Positions 12,505 through 23,895 are shown, numbered from the stretch's first letter. The stretch is DNA of 64,000 nt from Bretschneidera sinensis (GCA_023935145.1 CM043701.1:68677317-68741316), one strand, 5' to 3'. Program-made: numbers and translations. Notes: generated from the letters alone by a model not told the origin.

Positions 12505-14911
12505 TGTAATACCCGTATTTGTAAAGTAAGGGTAAATAAGTAATTTAATAAATATGACATGAAATTAAAAACAAAAATCTATGTGAAGAGTTAGTGATAT
12601 TTGAATAAAGGAATTTCTGAAGAAAAAAAATTATTTAAAAAAATATTAATTATTAAATTAAAAATTAAAAAAATAATAATATAAAAAAAAATCTGGGACG
12701 TAAACGTCCCAGAAGTTAGAAAAGAAGAAAATGAAGTCAAAAAAAAAAAAGTCAAAAGTGAAGAAAAGGTAAAGTAAAAATAAAGGTCAAAAAATAAAAA
12801 TAAAAATAAAAAGCAAATCGTGGTAGCAACTGCTGCAAGTTAAGTTTGCATTTTGCCAAGTGCAATTGAAAGAAATGGTTAGCCTTGCATGTTTGACAGC
12901 AAGGCTAAACGTGGTGAGTTTTGAGAAGTTTAAGTATTGATGGTGCGACACGTTTTTGAAGCTACAGAAAAGTTTTGCAAAATTTGTACCTATAAATATA
13001 CACTTACACGTAAACGTTAGTTTACATTTACAACGTTCGTTTAGTTCCTTCAATTTTTTTATTTTCTCAAAACATTTGGGGACCCAAAGAAAAATTGAAA
13101 GGGAAAAATTTTAAAGAGGTTTACTGTGGAATTTCATAGAGAATCATGAAAAGCTATCAGAAAAATATAAAGTAATAACATAATGGTTATTTTTTAATTT
13201 ATGACATTTATGAAATTTCTTTAAATTCAAAGTGGGAATTTTCAAAGTGTGTGGCTTATATCGAATTGAAAAATAAATTAGAAAAATTATATAAATATGA
13301 TATCAGGTGTTGATGATTTACAACCAGAAGAATTTCTGTGAGAAACGGGAAAGGCAAGGAGGTGATCCATGGGTAGCTTTAAAGAGCTACGTGGTGAGTT
13401 GAATTTACTTTAAGTAGTCTAAATAAAAATCAAATGTCTAGTGATAATATTAAGATAAATTATTAGCTTAGGTTTTGATGATAAATAAATTTTTGATTGA
13501 TAGATATGATGTGAATATTGTACCGTAGAAAAATAATTATGTTAGAAGAAATATTATTAGAATAATGGGTTGATTTAATAATAATAGTGATAAGTAAAAT
13601 TCTTGATAAGCTATGGGTTATGTTTTGATACGAATTTTGAGGAAATAAATTTTAATGGATCTCAACAAACTTTGATGGATGATTTGATGAGATTTTGGAT
13701 GAAATTTAGTGGATGTTGATAAGCTTTAATGGATAATTTAATGTGATTTGGGATAAGATGATGCTAGTGGAATTTTTATATAATTTGAGAAAAATCATGA
13801 TAGTCAATTTAGATATTTGAGTTCATGTGATTTTTATATTACTGTTCATATGCATATTTTCATATTATTGTTTATGTGCATATGCATTTAATAATATAAC
13901 CAAAAGAACTGGGAAGATGCCGGTCTAATGGAACAACCGTGACAGCTGTTATATGCTGACAAAAAAAAAAGAGGACACCGTGACAGCCGGTATATGCTGG
14001 AAATAAATTCTGTGACAACTGGGATAAGCTGTAAAGAACCAAGAAGGGGCCAATTTAAGATAATAATAACCTGTCGACAGGTGGAAAGATGTTCCCATCA
14101 CATGCATCCATTTCATTGCATCTGCTTTAATTATCTTGCATTATTGCAATACTGAAGTGTGATGTATAAATTGTGAATTTAATTATAAAGGGTGGAGTCT
14201 CACTGAAAGAGACGGTTATGGTGATAAGGTTTTTGAAATGCTGATGTGGTGTATTAATTGTGAATATAATTATAGATGGATGAGTCTCACAGAGAGACAG
14301 TTATGGTGATAAAAACAATCTAGATGGTAGACTTTATGATGTGAACCTCAATACGAGGTAATTATGAGTTAATTGACGATCTTGAGGTGAACTAATAAAT
14401 AAAAGGAAGAGATTGATAGAGAATGGATATTATGACATGTGTATTGATAGTAGAGTGCTAGCATCAATTGTATGAGATACAAATTGTGTTAAATATGAAA
14501 AGACTAGTTACAAATGAGTACTTTTAGTAAATTTAATTCACTGAGCTTGTGAAGCTCACTCCTCATTGTACAATTATTTCCGGTAGCAGACAGGACGATT
14601 AGTCTGGTGGGTTGAAAGTCGGATGAAATCATTTTCTGTAAGCCATGTACGTGTCAACATCCTCAGACAAATGGGAAAAGAAAATAAAAATTTTATTGTG
14701 AATGTTCATGCATTTTAAGTGGTAGATATATATGTGTTTACGTTAACGATTAGTGTGATGTAACTCTCCTGTTGAAGGTTGAAGATTTATGTCAAAAAAA
14801 AATTTCATTTGATGTAATTTATTTTCTTAGTTGCATATATGTGTCATGCTGAGATTTTCAAAATGTGATGACACCATCTCGGGGGTGGCCAACCCGGGAT
14901 GGTTCGTTACA
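12505..14911 (+). repeat. Element C 3' LTR
   Basis: 2407 bp, keeps the canonical TG start and CA end. TATA box tataaatata at 12991-13000. Carries an extra segment at about 13927-14050 with a repeated 'gtgacagc-g-tatatgctg' module (three versions) that the 5' LTR lacks; either a loss in the 5' LTR or an expansion here. Confidence 0.9.
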
Positions 14912-14916
14912 ACAAC

Positions 14917-15138
14917 TCTACCCGTCATGATTTTCTTTTTCCGAATAATAGAGATATACATGTCCTTCACTGCCGGGCTGGTGAATAGAGAATCATCAAG
15001 CTCTGTTCTGGGCTTCTTGCTTGATGAGCCCGCCACACCCATCCTCTGTGAATCCGGAGCCATGGATTTGGTGGACCTTGGCCTTGTAGGCGTATTTGGT
15101 CCTCCAGTGGTGTATTTTACTCGGATTCTGTCGGACAT
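14917..15138 (-). pseudogene. Element B envelope-like ORF, N-terminal part
   Basis: ATG at 15138 opens MSDRIRVKYTTGGPNTPTRP, a basic, proline-rich start typical of the extra ORF of Sirevirus-like elements. The frame is open for about 75 codons up to the target duplication of element C at 14912-14916. It resumes in register at 6219. About 220 bp upstream lies the palindrome-rich spacer that separates it from pol, so it would need its own message or reinitiation. Confidence 0.65.
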
Positions 15139-15364
15139 TTTTGGGAAAATATAGTTTTTGGGTAAAAAGGGGTTTTAGATGGAAATGGGAGATTTCAACC
15201 GTAGAAAGTTGAAATAGATGTTTTGGATGAGTAGATTGATGTGTTTAGGTAGTGTTTTGAAGGTTTTTAGATCAAAAAGACGAGATTTTGTAGAGAGAGA
15301 AAGCTAGGGTTTTAAAAAATGGTGTAAAAATCTGGAAAAAATGAAGAGCTTGTTTATAGAATCG

Positions 15365-15640
15365 TGATACCAGTCGACTGGGGTAAGGATACCAGTCGAC
15401 TGGGTCCTTTGTAAAGATGAACAGTTTTGCATACCAGTCGATTGAGTCATGGTACCAGTTGACTGGTTGAATTGGGAGACAGATACCAGTCGACTAGGTA
15501 GTTCTTACCAGTTGACTGTGGTGATAACTGAATTTCAAAAATTTGGCTCCAAACGAGGTCTAGTTAAACCAGTCGACTGGTATTGGCTTACCAGTCTATT
15601 GGGACAGACTTACCAGTCAATTGATCCCTTAAAAAAAATT
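15365..15640. repeat. Internal cluster of CCAGTCGACTGG palindromes
   Basis: About nine copies or close variants of the LTR palindrome (taccagtcgactgg and variants with GTCGAT, GTTGAC or GTCTAT cores) lie in the spacer between pol and the envelope-like ORF. Sequence around them is not LTR sequence, so this is a second, independent array of the same motif within the element. Confidence 0.8.
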
Positions 15641-15799
15641 CAGTCTTGAGTCTTAGCACGAAATTTGTTTATCTATGCCATCTTGAGTGAGGGAGATATT
15701 AAATAAGGATTAACATTCTTTCACTAGATGTCAAGTATGCATAATGATGAATGATAAAGCAATTAGACATTCAATTTATCATAATCTAACAATCTCATT

Positions 15800-18700
15800 A
15801 ACATTTTAATCTTGCAAAAACTTGCATCACTTAGAGGTTTTGTAAGAATATCAGCTATTTGATCTTCTGAAGGTATGAATTCTATTCTTATATCACATTT
15901 TTTAGCATGGTCTCTTAAGAAATTATGTCTAATTTCTATGTGTTTAGTTTAGAGTGCTGAATAGGGTTCTTGGTTAGGTTAATAGCACTAGTATTATGAC
16001 AATGTATTGGTATACTTTTAAGGTTCATGTCATAGTCTTCTAGTTGTTGTTTCATCCACAACACTTGGGCACAACAACTTCCAGCTGCTACATATTCCGC
16101 CTCTGCGGTTGATAGAGCAACGGAGTTTTATTTTTTTGGAAAACCAAGAGGTTAACATTACACCTAAGAATTGGCATGTTCGATTTGTACTTTTTCTATC
16201 TAACCTACATCCAGAAAAATCAGCATATGAATATCCTACAAGCTCAAAAGATGAATCTTTAGAGTACCATAATCCTAAGGTTCTTGTAGATATCTAAGGA
16301 TTTTTTTTACTAAAACTACATGTGATTCCTTAGGATTAGCTTGAAATCTAGCACATATGCATACACTAAACATTATATCAAGTCTACTTGCAGTTAAGTA
16401 AAGTAAAGCACGTATCATGCTTCTATAATATTTATTGTCTACACACTTACCTCCTTCATCAAGATCAAGTTTTGTAGATGTACTCATAGGTGTACCAAGT
16501 GGCTTTGAGCTTTCCATCTGAAACCTCTTTAGTAGGTCCTTAGTGTATTTTGATTGATTGATGAAGATATCTCCTTTCAATTGTTTGATTTGAAGTCCAA
16601 AGAAGTAAGTAAGCTCTCCCATCATGCTCATTTCAAATTCACCTTGCATACACTTGGCAAACTCTTGACATATAGATTCATTAGTAGCACCAAATATAAT
16701 ATCATCAACATATATTTGGACTAGCAAAGTGTCATTTTTGTGAGTTTTTTGTGAAGAAGGTTGTGTCTATCTTACCTCTTACAAAGTTATTGTCAATCAA
16801 AAATTTACTTAGTCTTTCATATCATGCCCTTGGAGCTTGCTTCAACCCATATAGAGCCTTAGAAAGCCTATAGACATGATTTGGAAGATTAGGATTCTCA
16901 AATCCAAGAGGTTGCTCAACATAAACCTCTTCTTCTATGAAGCCATTTAAAAATGCACTTTTTACATCCATTTGAAATAACTTAAACTTATTAAAGCATG
17001 CAAAGGCTAACAACATTCGAATAACTTTTAGTCTAGCTACAGGAGCATAGGTCTCATCAAAGTCTATTCCTTCTTCTTGATTGTATCCCTTAGCAATTAG
17101 TCTAGCATTGTTTCTAGTTACTATTCCATTTTCATCCATCTTATTTCTAAATACCCATTTAGTTCCAATTATTATATGATTCTTAGGTCTAGGAACTAGA
17201 TTCCATACATTGTTTCTTTCAAATCGATTTATTTCTTCTTGCATTGCAATAATCCAATCATTATCCTTTTCAGCTTCTATAAATGTCTTAGGTTCTACTT
17301 GAGACAAATAAGCTACATAATTTCAAATATTTCTAGTAAAGGAACAAGTTCTTACCCCTTGTGAAGGATCACCAATCACTTGATCAATCGGGTGATAATT
17401 TACATACATCCAATCTTTGGGAAGACTATCCTCTTGTCGGCTTGTAGATGGTTGGTCCAATTTGAGAGTTTCCATCTCTTCATTTGTTTGAGGTAGACTC
17501 TACTTTGGATTAACAATGGGAGTAGGTGACTCCGTTCTTGGAATAAAATCTACATCATCATTGAAAGAAACTACACTACTACTAATTGGGTTAGACTCAT
17601 CAAGAGTTACATGTACGAATTCTTCTACCACTAGAATTCTCTTGTTGAAGGCTCTATAAGCTTTACTAGAAGTTAAATATCCTAAAAAGATTCCTTCATC
17701 GGTCTTAGAGTCAAATTTACCCAAGCTAGTTTTATTGTTAGTTAAGATGAACCATTTACAACCAAAAGTACAAAAATATGAGATATTAGGCTTTCTACCT
17801 TTCCGTATATCATACGGAGTTTTATCAAGCATAGGTCTAATTAAAATTCTATTCAAGATATTGCAAGAAGTATTTTGGTAAACTATTTTCACAAAGCATT
17901 GTTCTTGCAAATTCTTCTAGAACTCTATTTTTCCTCTCAACAACTCCATTTTGTTGAGGAGTTCTAGGAGCTGAAAAGTTGTGATCAATTCCATTTTCAT
18001 CACAAAATTTTGAAAAACTTTGGTTTTCAAATTCTTTTCCATGATCACTTCTAATGCTTGAAATACAAATTCCTTTTTAATTTTGAACCTTTTTGCAAAA
18101 GTTTTCAAATCCTTTGAAAGCTCCATCTTTGTAAGCAATAAAGATAACAAAGGTATATCTTGAATAGTTATCAACAATAACAAGAGCATATTGATGGGCA
18201 CCTAGACTAATGGTACTTATTTGACCAAATAAGTCCATATGCAAAAGTTCCAATGGTCTAGTAGTTGAGACTACATTATTTGATTTAAAAGAAATTCTAG
18301 TTTGTTTTCCCAGTTGACAAGCATCACATACTTTGTCTTTTTAAAAATTGGTTTTGGGAAGTCCAATGACTAAATCTTTTTTGAAATGATTTTCAGCAAG
18401 CTCATGTTCACATGGCCAAGCTTTCTATCCCATAGCTATGGAATTTCACTAATGGCAGGAAAACAATTTTTATTTTCGGAATGCAAGGATTTTAAATCAA
18501 CTATATAGACATTTTCATGTCTATGGCCAACAAATTTGATCTTGTTACTCTTGATGTCTATAACTAGACAATGAGATGTCTCAAATGTGACTTTGTTGCC
18601 TTTGTCACAAAGTTGACTAATACTTAGTAAATTTGGCTTAAGGCCTTGTACTAGCAATACATTATCTATGGTTGAGAAATTATTACCAACTTTTCCATGT

Positions 18701-18855
18701 CTGATGATTTTTATTTCTGTGTTGTCTCCAATGGTGACAAGTCCACTATCTCTTAAAGTTAGCTCATTGAATACACTTTTATCACCGGTCATGTGTTTTG
18801 AGCATCCACTATCAAGGTACCAACACTTACTTTTTTCCTTGGTGTGGAGACATAT
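15800..18855 (-). pseudogene. Element B pol (protease, integrase, RT, RNase H)
   Basis: Minus-strand copia-type pol directly after the gag stop. Protease 18855-18436 keeps the active-site DSG (YLDSGCSKHMTG). Integrase 18435-17500 keeps the HMDLFG Asp, the SDHGKEFE Asp and the VVERKNR Glu, though stops and frame changes occur near 17915, 18090 and 18340. RT 17307-16275 shows NDWIIAMQEEINRFERN, KSAFLNGFIEEEVYVEQPLG and the intact catalytic IYVDDIIFG (about 16695-16715), with a break near 16735-16822. RNase H below 16270 is recognisable (VGYSDADFSG) but fragmented. Much better preserved than element C. Confidence 0.85.
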
Positions 18856-18858
18856 CTA
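18856..18858 (-). other. In-frame TAG between gag and protease (element B)
   Basis: The gag frame ends VYPYVM-TAG, and the same frame continues as ICLHTKEKSK into the protease DSG motif. Gag and protease frames are the same (codon register checked across the stop). Element G has the identical ATG-TAG-ATA-TGT-CTC-CAC context at 62068-62070. See the findings. Confidence 0.75.
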
Positions 18859-20921
18859 CATCACATAAGGATACACAATGGCATTTTTAGGTACCCAAAA
18901 TTTATTGGGTCCTTTGGGGTTAGTCATTGAAAATACGGTCCCTTTTGGGACACATACTTTCTTAACAGCATATGGTGATCTATAGACATGTTGATAATGC
19001 ACAATTCTAGGATGATAGTTATTGAAATTTCTAGGAGTCTTTAGTTGTGCATGTCTATAATGCTTAGGATATGAGTTCCTAGGATACATGTTTCTATTGT
19101 GAGGAATATGAATATACATGTCATTTCTAGAAAATGTATGATGATGATTTCTAGGATACATGCTTGCATTATCATGAGTATGCATATTATTTCTAGAATA
19201 ACTATGATTGTAATTCCTAGGATATGCTTGTGCAGTGTGCAAGTCTTGAGTATACAAATTGTTCCTAGGATGCACATGATGATTATTGCTAGCATGTGCA
19301 TAAGCATTCATTGAATGAGCATACATATAAGCATGAGTATTTCTAGGATTCTTCAATCTTATATAAGCATTAGAATTTGTATTTCTAGACATGCTATCAT
19401 TCAATATGGGTGTGATTTTACCCTTTGAAGTAGAGGCTTCATTCACACATGAAGCTTTCATTAATAAGCCCTCTTTTGATTTTTGCTTGCCTAATGGAGA
19501 GTATCCTAAACTAGATTTTCCTCCACTTAATCTTTGGCAAGAAAGCACTTCATCAAGCTTTTCTTTTGCAAGCATGAGTCTAGATATTGTACCATTCAAT
19601 TCTAATATATTCTTCTTTAAATTCTCATTTACATCTTTGAAGAAATCTTGATAAGCATCATAAAGCAATGAAGATAGTTTTTCTTTCTCTTCTCTTAGAC
19701 TTATCATCTTTTTAAAAAGGGATGACACCTCCTTCTTAAGAGTAGAGTTCCTAGAATCAAATTTCTTCAATTCATCATGCATTTCATTTATGACTTCTAA
19801 CAATTCTTCACTACTACTCACAATGTTATTTTTAGAAGAGGAAGAAGATAATACCTCATTTTCATCATCAATTGCCATAAGGAATAGGTTGGCAATTTCT
19901 TCGTATCCGAATTGTTTATACGAGGATTCTTCTTCTTCTTCTTCATCATCACTCCAAGTGGTTGCAATCATAGCCTTCTTCTTGAAGCTCTTGTATGGCT
20001 TGCTTGTAGCTATACAATTGGCCTTGATGTGACCGGGCTTCTTGCATCCATAGCACACAAGTGGTTCCCTTTTTGAGATGGGATCCTTTGTGTATGGTTT
20101 CTTGCTTTTCTTCAAGAATCTATGAAACAGTTTGGTGATTAAAGCTATCTCACCATCTTCTTCGCTGCTCTCTGCCTCTTCTTCCGATTCCATTTCTTTG
20201 TTGCTCGTAAAGGCTTTGAGAGCAATCACATTTTTCTTCTTCTTATCATCATTGACAGTGCAATTCATTTCTTCCATTTCATATGTCAACAATGACCCAA
20301 AGAGTGTCTCAACATCAAGTTTGTCAAGATCTTTGGCCTCCTGAATGGCTATCTTCTTTGGTTTCCATGAAGGTGGCGGAGATCTTAAGATTTTTCTTGT
20401 TAGTTCAAACTCCTCAATGTTCCTACCAAGAAGCTTCAAACCATTAACAATAGTTATGAAACATGAGTGCATTTGAGAAATTGTTTTGTTAGGAGACATT
20501 CTAAAAGATTCATATTCAGATACTAGCATATAGATTTTTGATTTTTTAATCTCACTAGTTCCTTCATATGTAACTTGCAATTTATCCAATATTTTCTTAG
20601 CTGAAACACATGTAGAGATTTATTGTATTCAGATATATCTAAAGCAAAATGTAAAATACTTGTTGCTCTACTATTGAAAGACATCATTCTATAATCCTCC
20701 TCATTGTACTCAGTTTTGAGTTTAGGCATTGTATGATTGATTTCTCCAATAGTGATTTCCTTTGATGGAATTCTAGGTCCCTCTTCAATGACTCTCCACA
20801 GATTATAATCTTGTCCTTCGACAAAGATTTTCATCATGTTTTTCCAATAGTTATAGTTGGAGCTATTGAACAAGGGAGGCTTAATATATGAGTGTCCCTC
20901 AGAATAGTTATTTGCTACCAT
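18859..20921 (-). pseudogene. Element B gag
   Basis: Structural polyprotein of a Sirevirus-like element. ATG at 20921 opens MVANNYSEGHSY followed by the copia gag domain (YNYWKNMMKIFVEGQDY, LWRVIEEGP). A one-base frameshift near 20600-20620 moves the rest to the frame open from 20589. Downstream come the capsid-like part (MLVSEYESFRMSPN, ELTRKIL), acidic stretches, a complete CX2CX4HX4C zinc knuckle (CYGCKKPGHIKANC, about 20016-20060), a coiled-coil-like segment (about 19820-19560), and a His/Asn/Tyr-rich tail of imperfect PRN(N/H)-H repeats (about 19380-18990). The tail is ordered as about a dozen short repeats. Apart from the frameshift the gene is open. Confidence 0.85.
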
Positions 20922-20962
20922 CAGATCAACTCAATGATATTAAGCCTAAAATTGAGAACAAG

Positions 20963-20976
20963 GCTCTAATACCAAT
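20963..20976 (-). other. Element B primer binding site
   Basis: Minus strand reads ATTGGTATTAGAGC directly after the LTR end TACA. It matches the initiator tRNA-Met site TGGTATCAGAGC with one change. Element G has the perfect version. Confidence 0.8.
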
Positions 20977-21652
20977 TGTAGACTGAGGTTTCAACCCAAG
21001 AGGAGGGGTAAATTGGGTTTTAAAAACTTTCGTGGATTAAACACAAGTTTATAAAACAAATAACACCATAAGCATATAAATAAGTAATATATGTTGTAAA
21101 TAAAGAGTTTAAGGAATAAAGGATGCAAACTCAATTTATAGTGGTTCGGCAATATCGGATTCGTTCTGACCCTACGTCCACTCTCTTCAAGGAGAACCTC
21201 CTTGAAGTAATCCACTAAGAAACTTAGTCGTGCAACTTCACGGGTGTTGCACAAACCTTACAATTAATCCCTTCCTCTCGGAAGTAAAAAACCACTTCCT
21301 TTTAGAAGCAAATCCCTTCTTTTCGGAAGCAAATCCCTTTACAATAAATACTGTAAAGTAAATAGTAGAGAGACAACAATAAAAGCTTATAGAACTGAAT
21401 AATATCTCTCTTTCTAGGTAAAGCTTGAAGAATGGCTCAACAATCAATTTTTCAAAGCTTTTTTAGTATCAATGAGTAAAAACTTGTTTGAATGTGTAAT
21501 CCTCCATTTTGAAATGCTCAATAGAGTGGGTTTATACAGCCTTGATGTAATATGCCCGTATGTAGCTGATTTGATACGTTTTGGTGCAAGTTGTGCTGAA
21601 ATTTTGCATCTCAACGGTCATATTTTTTGAACTACCAGCCGACTGGGTCCAC
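20977..21652 (-). repeat. Element B 5' LTR, portion left of element D
   Basis: Homologous to 3462-4137 of the 3' LTR. It keeps the canonical TG end that the 3' LTR has lost. Ends with tccac (21648-21652), the left copy of the element D target duplication. The TATA box here reads CTGTATAAAC on the minus strand. Confidence 0.9.
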
Positions 21653-22667
21653 TGTTGGTATTTGTCTAAGGTTTAAGCAGGTCCCAACATGGCTCAAAGA
21701 TGGTTAAATTCTAAATCAAGGGTGGAGGATTAAAGTTCAGCAAGTTAGAAGACTACACACATGTGTGTGCATCACTTTGGAATAAGGTAAGGCTAAGCGC
21801 ACTGGTGTGTGCACTTCTGCACACAAGCTGATGGAGTGTGCGCACTGCTGGGCAGCATCAGTGTGCACCAGCGCTGTACCGCTCACCATCCAGCACCGCA
21901 CCGTCTAGCATGGGTGCTGCTGGGACAGGGCCAGCACTACACCGTTCACCATTCAGCACCGCATCGCCCAGAAGCTGCTGCAATCGTGCTCTGCCCAGCA
22001 CCGCACTACGCCTTGTTGAGCGCCTAAGTGCTAGGAAAAGTCAAGCACACATAGGCAACATGCATAAGGACTCTCTTAGGTGCATGTGTGCAACATCAAA
22101 ATGCACAACATCACTTGGGAAGTGATGGAGGGCCATGATTAAGTTGAGATCATGATCAAGGGTGGAGATTGATTCACAAGAATGTCCAAGAAGTGGATGG
22201 CTATAAAATGGGTTCTCTAGCCTCATTTTTCACATGAGAGAAAAATCATTATTGTGACATTGTGTGAGATCAAGTGTAATACAAGAGGGAATTGTGTGAG
22301 AGACATAAACACAAGAGGGACTCTTTGTAGTGAGGCTGGTTGTAAAGAAGAGAGGTTAGTAGAGAATTGATAGAAAGCATTGTAATATGTCTATCACTTT
22401 CTCATTCTCTTCTTGGTTTCTTCAAGAACTTGGTTTCTTGAAGGGGATTGTTGTAACTTGTAAGAACCATTTGATTTAGTGCAGAGAGTTCGGAGGAACT
22501 CACGGGGACGTAGGCACATTGTCGAACCTCGATAACAAATTGCTTGTCGTCTTTCTTTCTTTGATTTTTTATTCCTGTTTTCGATTCCATTTATTTCTAC
22601 AAGTCATTCTAGACTTGGATGTTTGGAAGATCACCACCTGGGCATCTTGTCAAGGTGATTTTCAACA
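21653..22667 (+). repeat. Element D 5' LTR
   Basis: 1015 bp. TATA box ctataaaatg at 22201-22210. A GC-rich segment near 21810-22030 is full of short inverted words (gtgtgcacttctgcacac, tgctgggcagcatcagtgtgcacc). It has one copy of a cassette that is tandemly duplicated in the 3' LTR. Confidence 0.9.
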
Positions 22668-22668
22668 G

Positions 22669-22680
22669 TGGTATTAGAGC
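22669..22680 (+). other. Element D primer binding site
   Basis: tggtattagagc, one base after the LTR, matches the initiator tRNA-Met site with one change. A degenerate second copy (agtatcagagctgcac) follows at about 22693. Confidence 0.75.
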
Positions 22681-22777
22681 TTTGAACAGTAGTATCAGAG
22701 CTGCACAGCTGGGTATCAAGGCAAGAACAAGAAGGTGACGGAGCCAAGACTCCAAGAATCAAAGATCAACTTCTTGG

Positions 22778-22972
22778 GTGATTCAAGAACGGAGTTAAGA
22801 TCTATATCTGATCATGTTCTTGAGGTGAATCAAGGACGGAGTTAAGATCATTATCTGATCATGTTCTTGAGGGTGATTCAAGAACAGTGTAAAGATCAAG
22901 ATCTGATCGTGTTCTTGAGGTAGATTCAAGAATGGTGTTAAGATCCATCTTCGATCTGTGTTCTTGAGGTTG
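22778..22972 (+). repeat. Tandem repeats in element D leader
   Basis: About four imperfect units of 45-60 bp (gattcaagaacggagttaag ... ctgatcatgttcttgagg) lie between the primer site and the gag start. Units vary at the linker and in the word agatc-atctga. Confidence 0.75.
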
Positions 22973-23021
22973 AAGAAGACATTTGTGGGTAGTGTATAAA
23001 TCTGGAATCTTGTCCGCAAAT

Positions 23022-23895
23022 ATGGGTTCAAATTTCGGTAGTGAGAAGTTTGATCGAAAGGGAGATTTTTCCTTGTGGAAGCGGAAGATCAAGGAGGTTC
23101 TAGTGCAACAAAAAGTGGACTTGGCTCTTGGAGAAAATTATGCTTTTCCAGCAAGTGTCACGGAGGACCAGCGGATTGAGATGAAGAAGATGGCTTACAG
23201 CACCATCTTCTTGCACATGTCGGATAATGTCACAAGGAAATACGAAGACTCGGAAGATCCAGCTGCAATATAGAAGAAACTAGATGAGTTGTTTCTTGCC
23301 AAGACTCTCTCGGATAAGAGGTATCTTCATAAACGAATCTTTGCTTTTAAATTTGATCCTAAGAAAGAGTTGCAAGATAATCTTGATGCCAAGATGAGGA
23401 GTGCATCAAGTGGTAAAGGGTTATTCTTTAAAAAAAAAGCCAGCTACTCGGTATGGCAGCAACCATGGCTACTACCGGGATAGAGGTAGAGGAGAGAGCC
23501 ATGGGAGAGTGCACAGCAGCATGCATGGCTACTACCGGGACAGAGGTAGAGGAGAGAGCCATGGGAGAGTGCACAACAGCATACATGGCTACTCCTGGGA
23601 CAGAGGTAGAGGAGAGAGCCATGGGAGAGTGCACAGCAGCATTTATGGCTACTACTGGGACAAAGGTAGAGGAGAGAGCCATGGGAGAGTGCACAACAGT
23701 ATGGATGGCTACTACCGGGACAGAGGTAGAGGAGAAAACCATGGGAAAATGCATTCCAAACTAAGATTTGGAGGGAAGAGTTGCTACTACTGCCATAAGG
23801 AGGGTCATGTCAAGAAAGATTACAAGAAGATGACAAGGGATAGAGGAGGAAGCCATACCAAGAATGGAGAGGCTTCGATTGCAAAAATAGAATAG
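23022..23895 (+). pseudogene. Element D gag with internal 60-bp repeats
   Basis: ATG at 23022 opens MGSNFGSEKFDRKGDFSLWK, the UBN2-type copia gag start. A stop at 23273 interrupts the domain. After DPKKELQDNLDAK the gag core is cut short, and the frame shifts into a Gly/Arg/His-rich segment of five 20-residue repeats (GYYRDRGRGESHGRVHSSMH type, 23461-23760). These lead into a zinc knuckle CYYCHKEGHVKKDY whose last Cys is Tyr, so zinc binding is lost. The nucleic-acid-binding region is thus expanded while the capsid domain is truncated. The frame ends at 23895. Confidence 0.75.
23461..23760 (+). repeat. Five-fold 60-bp tandem repeat in element D gag
   Basis: Five consecutive 60-bp units (ggctactaccggga - agaggtagaggagagagcc - atgggagagtgcaca) with only a few substitutions each. 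The period is a multiple of three, so the frame is kept. All three forward frames are open, which explains several overlapping ORFs here. Confidence 0.95.

Larger units (their letters stand above)
6225..14911 (+). mobile_element. Element C: Tekay/Del-type chromovirus (Ty3/gypsy)
   Basis: 8.7-kb element with exact acaac target duplication (6220-6224, 14912-14916). LTRs are 6225-8463 and 12505-14911. A primer site follows the 5' LTR, and a polypurine tract precedes the 3' LTR. Order is gag, protease, RT, RNase H, integrase, chromodomain-like tail, which is gypsy order. The long LTRs starting TGTAATACCC, and the C-terminal FRGRNF motif just before the polypurine tract, are typical of the Del/Tekay clade. 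Coding sequence is riddled with stops and the RT catalytic motif is lost, yet the LTRs remain much alike. Confidence 0.9.

Noticed and set aside
23428..23764. ORFs in the other frames over the 60-bp repeats of element D gag
   Set aside because: They are by-products of the repeat; only the frame with GYYRDRGRGESHGR joins gag to the zinc knuckle.
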